The translations under genes and the position numbers were made by a program. Of a stretch of 64,000 nucleotides of DNA, positions 57,986 to 64,000 are shown one piece after another. The notes under the pieces were generated by a model. The model was not told the origin of the DNA and made no database searches. It was given only the letters and a program-made list of their open reading frames with translations. Source of the DNA: Gigaspora margarita (lineage: Eukaryota > Glomeromycota > Glomeromycetes > Diversisporales > Gigasporaceae); contig WTPW01000609.1 of NCBI GenBank assembly GCA_009809945.1, positions 88,850-152,849 on the forward strand. The letters are read 5' to 3'. How positions within the stretch are numbered: position 1 is the first letter of the stretch; each line of letters opens with the position of its first letter.

Positions 57986-58743
57986 GACATTTTCCTTCAT
58001 GAATTCTTTTCTTGAGTCGCATGATAAACTTCCATGGGCAGTCCTCACCAAACTATTCTTTTCAATATAATGAGATATTCCATCATGTGTTAGAACTGGG
58101 TGTCCATTTCTACTCCTTTTCAAGGCAAGCTGCCTTTTTTGCAAGTTCATCAGCTCTTTCATTCCAGAGTAAACCACTATGAGCTTTAACTTTAATTAAA
58201 TCCAGAACAATTTTCTTAACTTGAATACTTCTACAATCTTGATCTGTTCTTTAACTTAAGCAGCATTTTGAAGCTCTGCAATTTTGAGACTCTCTTAATA
58301 CCTCTAATTGCAGATAAACTGTCTGTTTTAATTGTGACTCATGCATATGACCAGGCTACTAACAGTGAATACAAAATTGCAACTAATTCAGGCCTCATTG
58401 ATGAAGGCCAGTCAACTACTCGAACTTTTCCAAATGAAACTACCAACTCTTTCTCTCTATTAAGTTTTACCCAGGCAGTACCTATTCTATCTTCCAAACC
58501 TGCTTTCTCTTTATACTATGAACCATCTGTATAAAACATATAATCTGCTTTATTCTCTTCAATATTCTTCACTACCAAATCCTTTAATAAATCACTATTT
58601 CTACTACCTAAACCCTGCTTCTCAATTAACTCCAATTCATATAGCCTAATCTCCACTGTCTCCATAGCTTCTTCTGTGATACTGCAATTTCTTGTCATAC
58701 CAACTAAAAAGAAACCTTTGTAGTAACTTAAAGGAAATGTCAA
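57986..58743 (-). pseudogene. LINE RNase H region (nested LINE copy)
   Basis: Minus-strand 58743-58516 ends in 'ADYMFYTDGS', the first RNase H Asp motif. Further 3' come 'TDSLSAIRGI'-like text (second Asp region, near 58320) and 'VKAHSGLLWNERADELA' near 58190-58150 (last Asp motif). The frame is broken in the middle. It belongs to a LINE different in sequence from that at 32272-40912. The element resumes beyond the retroposon at 50930. Confidence 0.75.
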
Positions 58744-60154
58744 GTGCTAATTGCTTTCTTTTTAAAGACTCTACTTATTGATTTTACATGTTCATTTTGG
58801 TTTACTATAAACTGGTAGTAATTTCTTTTCCTTTACTATTTAGCTGATATTCTCTATACTTTTCAATTCTAACTGAACCTTTTTTCGCATGTACCTCTAA
58901 CTAATAATCTGCTACAGTTTTGCATTTCAACTTTCTGTCTACTTGGCCTAACAGAATATGGTCCAAATTCTTTTTTTTAACTATCTCCTAGTCTTTGAAC
59001 CTTTTGTTAGCTTGCAATTTTTCTAGTTATGGTAGTAAGGCTACATAATTTTCTACCTTTAGCTTGTAATAGTTTGTATTTTTTTTTTATATTAACCTGG
59101 TAGTTATACCATATTTTATTTAAGAGAAATAAGTTTCATATGCAAATGCTAATCTACTTCTGGTTTTAAACCCTTACAAATAAAATATGATTTGTTCAGT
59201 TACCAAAAGCACTTATCTGTGACCTGCTAGAGTAGATTTTGCCTTACTATTACCAAGGTTTCTATTACCCCTAAAGAATAGATCACTGGTGTGGATCTAC
59301 AGCCAGTCATGACCACCAACTTTCTTTTAAAACTTCTTCTACCTAGATCTTGGCAGAGATGTTCATAAACAATAACTGCATACTAAAGTAAAAAAAAATA
59401 CTAATATATAAAAGGATATATAAAGGGGCAAAGAAAAAAGGAATGTAAAAAAGAAGGAAACTAACTATATGCCCAAAAAAGAAAAAAAGACAAGATAAAA
59501 AAAGCAAAAAAAAGTCTATGGCCTAACATCATTCTATAGAAAAAAAGTAAAAAGAAAATTAAAGCCGGTAAAAAATTATATAATACTGCACAAGAAATCG
59601 CCTCACCTAAGTATTATATGTGTATATATAATGGTTTTTTTTTATGTTCAACAATCCTGCTTCTTTTTATTATTTGAAAAAGATAATACAATGCTGCCAC
59701 TGATTACTAATAACTCTATCAAAATGAAACTCTCCAAGTACAAAGTACCCAAAGCGATCTACTATAACAACCTTTCGTCTCAAGTCGGAGCCTAAACTTG
59801 CTCGAACTTTTGTACAATGTATGCCCAATTGTCACCGACATTGGCATTGTATGCCATATTAGAATCATTTTTTCCTTTCTTTAAATTTTTCCTTCTTCAT
59901 AAAGGGCATAAAAAAGGGAAAAAGTAAAAAAAAAACAAAATAGAAAATGAGTAAAAAAATGAGATATAAAAGAGAAAAAGAAAAAACAAAAGAAAAGAAA
60001 AGAAAAGACAAAAAGAAAAAACAAAAAAGAAAAAGAAAAAACAATTTAGATAATAGTATAATCAAAGCCTATACTACGCTCATAAAAATTATACAGTATT
60101 AAACAAGATATCAGTACTGTATCTAAAGTGAAAACCGTAAGGAAAAAAACTATA
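58744..60154 (-). other. Decayed LINE-related and A/G-rich DNA
   Basis: 58744-59340 reads on minus in scraps of protein ('LGQVDRKLKCKTVADY', 'VRIEKYREYQLNSKGKEI') that fit the region between RT and RNase H of a LINE, with many stops. 59390-60060 is A/G-rich low complexity. A LINE-like 3' end (T8 then ATGTTCAACAATCCTGC) at 59634 may mark another truncated copy. Confidence 0.4.
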
Positions 60155-60610
60155 CTAAGAGGTTGAGATAACCCAAACAAAATTTTTCAAAAGAACCCTC
60201 TGTAGATGTCTATCAATCCTTGTGATACACATGAATGCGTCAGCAGCTTGTGTGTGATCTCTCATAACTTTACATGACTTGAGTTTCCATTCCGGGATGG
60301 GCAAACAATATCGATCTTTTGGAGGGGATATGCCAAAATTCCTACTTTTTTGGTAAAATTTTGCGAAAAGCCATATGGGAGGCTGAGAAACCAATGTAAA
60401 GAGAGTGTGGGAGTTTGCAAAGTATAGAATAGTATAGAAAACCAGAAGCTTGCTTCCACTAATGCTTCTGCAAGTTCTTGACATGTAATTCCAGTATTTA
60501 CCAACTACTAGTTCGATAGTTCTGTGGACTTCTACTAGGAAGCCAAAAACCCAAAGAGAGTTTTCTTTCAACTCTATTTCAGTTCTCCAAATAATCTGAA
60601 GACTCATCAA
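60155..60610 (-). other. 151-codon open frame related to the one at 41323-41754
   Basis: The minus strand contains 'FYQKSRNFGISPPKDRYCLP', comparable to 'FSKKWAFWRTPFKRSAVFTT' in the insertion at 40968-41841. The DNA agrees as well (GATCTTTTGGAGGGG against GATCTTTTGAAGGGG). The recurrence in two retroposed contexts marks it as repeat sequence, not a host gene. Family not recognised; no catalytic motif seen. Confidence 0.55.
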
Positions 60611-60794
60611 GCTTAAGACTACTAGTTCTAGTTGCTACAAGAGAAATTTTGTATATTATTTCCTATACTAACTAAACACTTGGTTGCAGGTCCGTTTGGT
60701 GATTGTTGGTTTGAGAGATTGTTGGAAAGAGTTGTGTTTATTTATATGTAATGGTTTGTATTATTATATATATAAATTCATATCAGCATATCAG

Positions 60795-61078
60795 TGTAAT
60801 GTATTAGCTCGACCAATCAAGATCAAGAATTATCAAAAAAATTTTACACGAAAATTTATTACAAAGCGAATTTTCACAAAAACAGCCTTTTTAACCAGCT
60901 TTGTATTTATAATTAAGTATGTAGAAAATTACGAAATTCATGTATTTAATTATAAGCCAAAAGTAGATTAAAAAGGCTATTTTTTTGAAAATTGGCTTCC
61001 GAATTTACCCTTGATAGTTACTAACCCATTTCTCAATGCCCAACCTATCCTAAAACACCTAAGTATTTCAACAAACAA
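60795..61078. repeat. Dispersed repeat, copy B
   Basis: Same sequence family and orientation as 25245-25530 over about 280 bp, sharing TTAACCAGCTTTG, CATGTATTTAATTATAAGCC and AAGTATTTCAACAAA. Confidence 0.7.
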
Positions 61079-61107
61079 TAAATCTTTAATTTTTTTATTT
61101 TCTTTAA

Positions 61108-61624
61108 GGTTAGAGGATACATAGATTATTTTCATATAATCTTGATGGCAAAATTTTTTCTTTTTGAAATTAAAGAAAATTTTATTATTAAGTTATTTTA
61201 AAATTTATTATAATGTTATAGAATAGGTATTTGTGAATCAAATAGTAGTAAAATCATTAATATTGGTTAGATATTTACTGAGAAATATGTAGTTAGAGAT
61301 TGGGTAATAATTTTTTGTTTACAAAAATCATATGATGATCATATAATCTAGCCAATCAAAATTAACAATTTTGTATAACTCTAGCAAATTTAAGACTATC
61401 ACAGCAAACTTTATGATATATACAAGTATACTTTTTTAAAATAATTTGTTTATTAAAATTTATATCTTTAGAAAAAGCATATTTTAATCTATAAAAATAT
61501 AAAATTTTGAAAAAAATTAATTGTGTTCTCAAAAATTTTTATTTGTGGCATATTTTTATTCTCTATATAAGGTTTTGATTTGCTATATATATCATATAAA
61601 AATTGATCTTCATATCCTCTACCC
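61108..61624. mobile_element. TTAA-flanked (piggyBac-like) MITE, 517 bp
   Basis: TTAA (61104-61107), then GGTTAGAGGATACATAGATT; the right end reads AATTGATCTTCATATCCTCT, then ACCC and TTAA (61625-61628). The inverted repeats match 29003-29662 and 28740 in their first bases. No coding content. Confidence 0.72.
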
Positions 61625-61654
61625 TTAATTTTTTATTTTCTTTAATTTTTTTAT

Positions 61655-63292
61655 TTTTTTTCTTTTTTTATTTTCTTTGTTTTTTTTTATAAAAAAATAT
61701 GCTTGTCACTTGTACAATCAAAACCAACCAAAATATATACAAATTAATTATTATTAGGACTAGAGTATAGTTAGATGAAGGATTAGTATTAAGAGATAGT
61801 TATTTAGTAAAATTTTATGAGGAATTTTTTTTTGCCAGAAAAAAGAGTAGTTTTATGTTACAATTTTAAGTTATCATGATATTTTTAAAAATCGCATTTT
61901 CGCTTTATTTTTATTACATGATCAGGTGTAATTTTATATCTGATCTTGGATTCTTATTGGTACGGGACTTTACTACTGGTAACAAATAGATCTTTTTTTT
62001 TGTCTTTGTTTTTTTTTGTTTTTTTTTTATTTTTTGTTTTTTTTTATTTTTTGTTTTTTTTTTATTTTGTTTATTTTTTTTATAGATTTTATTTTTTGGT
62101 GTACCTGCACTATGGTGCACTCCTTATCACATAATAATAGTGATCAATGAATTATAGCAATATTATATTTTTATATTTTTTTTATTAATTATGATTTTAA
62201 TAATGCAAAGATTATCAAATAGTTGCATAAAAATAATATTTATTTAAATGTTATGGTTCTAACTATTCTATTGGCTACATGCATAAATACATTCTCATAC
62301 ACCACTATATTATGGCTTTAACTATTCTATTAGCTACTTGCAACTAAATATTCTCTATAAACAGCTTTATTATAGACAATACAACTTGTATTGCTTTGCT
62401 TACGCTCAGCAATACAGACAGAGCTCGCTTCGCTCACTCTGTAGTCACTTTGCTACAGCTATCACTTTAACTATGCTCCCTTTTCTAAATACTCAATACA
62501 TACCACAGCAAATAACAACAATACCATCAATGAAAGTAATTTATCACTCCAATAACAATGATACCAATGATGAAAATGTTGTATGATGGCACCAGAAAAG
62601 TGGTAAATGATAACCAAAAAGAAAGAAAACTGTAGTAAAAGCAAGAATAAATAGGAAAAAAACCAAAACAAAGAGATACATATGAACTTAATATATCCAA
62701 AGAACTATATCATAATCTGAAAAAACTTATTTAATGGCCAGAAAAAATTGTTAGCTAACAAAAGTAATTCACTACTCAAATATGATGATACCAACAACAA
62801 AAGTATTTCATAGCTCCAATGACACAATACCAATAACAAAAGCATTTACAAATGGTATGTCTAAAAAAAAGATTAGTTACAAAGCTAGAAAAAAATACAA
62901 CAAATAATACTAATAAAAAAATATATATATGAATCTAAAATACCCTAAACTACAAGAAAAAACAGGAAAATGGTGACTCCAAAATAGACAACACCAAAAG
63001 TGACAAAATCTACTTAAAAAAAATGAGATTAGTAAATGCGTAGCAACAAAGACTTCAATAACAATACTACTAGCAAGCTAATACGTAACAAAAATGATGT
63101 AACCCACCAAATGGTTACTCTGGCTATAGCGACAATAACTCCAAAGTGCAAAAAGCAACGAAATATATACAGTGATTCTTCAACTATAGTGAATAGTGAC
63201 TTCTACAAGGGCCATTCCAGCTATTGACTGCCCCTAAAAAAAATGGGATTAGTTAAACAATACTACACAAAGCAAATAAACAAAGTGCCAAC
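61655..63292. other. Low-complexity intergenic DNA
   Basis: T-rich (TTTTTTTTATTTTTTG)n at 61655-62095. 62460-62900 has loose repeats of 'CAATAACAATGATACCAATGA'. No gene supported. Confidence 0.45.
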
Positions 63293-63584
63293 TAGGGTTC
63301 CGCAATTTGATTTGATCTTCAAATATTTGAATCAAACATTTGATCAAATTCAAATTCAAATTTGACTATATTTGATTTGATCAAATTCAAATCTGGCCCA
63401 ATTTGATTTGATTTGACAAATATTTGATTTGATTTGAAAATTACTATTAAAAATTCAAATTCAAATCAAATTCAAATACAAATATTTGAATCAAATCAAA
63501 TTCAAATCAGGGTCAATTTGATTTGATCAAATTCAAATTGACCCAATATTTGATTTGATTTGAATTTGAATTTGAGGAACCCTA
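63293..63584. mobile_element. AAATTTGAA-rich hAT-like MITE (292 bp)
   Basis: TAGGGTTCC ... GGAACCCTA ends; 8-bp duplication GTGCCAAC (63285-63292) / GTACCAAC (63585-63592), one mismatch. The body is almost wholly TTTGATTTGA / CAAATTCAAA words. Inverse orientation to the 212-bp copy at 49779-49990. Confidence 0.87.
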
Positions 63585-63592
63585 GTACCAAC

Positions 63593-64000
63593 AAAAGTTC
63601 TAATAACAATGCCACCAGCAAGTCAACATAGTACAAAAGCAAAAAAACCCAGCTATGGTGATAGCAACTTAAATCATAGCGCCAAAAGCAATAAAATCCA
63701 CACTGGCAATTTTCTAACTATGGTGATGTGAAAACAAATTCTAGTGTTAGTTAAAAAAAATATAGAGTTAGTTACTTTATTATATAAGAAAAAAAATTGA
63801 AAAAAATTAATGATTAATAGATAATCATTATTTGTACCTCATGACCAGAGGTACACCACGGTGCATGGTGCACCAAATTATAATTCTCTTTTTTTATTTT
63901 ATTTTGTTTTGTTTTATTTTGTCTGTTTTTTTTATTTTGTTTGTTTTTATACTTAGTTTATTTTTTTTATTTTGTTTTTTTTATTTTGTTTGTTTTTTTT
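63593..64000. other. Low-complexity DNA to window end
   Basis: Loose A/C-rich repeats, then a (TTTTATTTTGTTTTG)n-like tract from about 63885. No gene seen. Confidence 0.5.

Larger units (their letters stand above)
49511..60749 (-). mobile_element. LINE copy with multi-level nested insertions
   Basis: Minus strand. A perfect 16-bp repeat AATGGTTTGTATTATT at 49495-49510 and 60750-60765 fits its target duplication; a short T-run (A-tail) starts at 49509. Recognisable LINE parts are RNase H (58743-57986, resuming 50930 downward) and the C-terminal tail (50560-50000). Insertions: MITE 49779-49990, MITE 50585-50725 and the tRNA-headed retroposon 50944-57985. RT is not recognisable. 59380-60150 is A/G-rich, and a second LINE-like 3' end (TTTTTTTTATGTTCAACAATCC at 59634) hints that 59634-60749 may be a separate element. 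The outer boundary is therefore less sure than the nesting inside. Confidence 0.65.

Noticed and set aside
59865-60065. Phe/Leu-rich membrane peptide
   Set aside because: Translation of a GAAAAAG-rich tract; low complexity.

Overview
The window looks like nuclear DNA from an AT-rich, repeat-laden arbuscular mycorrhizal fungus (Glomeromycotina, Gigaspora- or Rhizophagus-like). The organism call is inference. It rests on single-exon proteins built from Sel1-like repeats of the type 'KAFIYYQKSADMG...LGYCYENGIGVEKDE', on very high A+T, and on a dense load of small inverted-repeat elements, LINEs and tRNA-headed retroposons. No rRNA, functional tRNA, CRISPR array or prokaryotic gene was seen.

Layout. 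0.7-4.2 kb: a decayed LTR element (minus strand) with two terminal repeats, a gag region, and Sel1-like host sequence between the repeats. 4.5-6.3 kb: three small inverted-repeat elements. 6.8-8.2 kb: an intact 466-aa Sel1-like repeat gene (minus). 10.5-16.6 kb: a pogo-like MITE, a 957-base assembly gap bordered by a 'GCCGTAAT' minisatellite, and a hAT-type element present twice in tandem around a single N. 18.2-21.6 kb: a second Sel1-like gene (minus), broken by one base in an A-run, lying between two MITEs of one family. 22.8 kb: another Sel1 fragment. 25-32 kb: a SINE, TTAA-flanked elements, a chain of alternating long palindromes and other MITEs.

32.3-40.9 kb: one long LINE (minus strand, ORF1 / AP-like endonuclease / reverse transcriptase / RNase H / Cys-rich tail) with a 14-bp target duplication, inserted in a palindromic MITE that also took a second insertion. 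42.5-43.9 kb: a LINE tail with a SINE nested in it, both with perfect target duplications. 44-46.6 kb: four more inverted-repeat elements, one spanning a 299-base gap. 49.5-60.7 kb: a LINE copy interrupted by two MITEs and by a tRNA-headed retroposon. That retroposon was split by a hAT-type element, which carries a Harbinger-like inverted-repeat unit, which in turn holds Sel1 relics. 60.7-64 kb: dispersed repeats, a TTAA element, low-complexity DNA and a hAT-like MITE.

How it fits together: the host genes recognised are all one Sel1-repeat family, in states from intact to barely readable. Two groups of the decayed copies lie inside transposon boundaries. The rest of the window is a record of successive transposition, and target duplications let several insertion orders be read directly.
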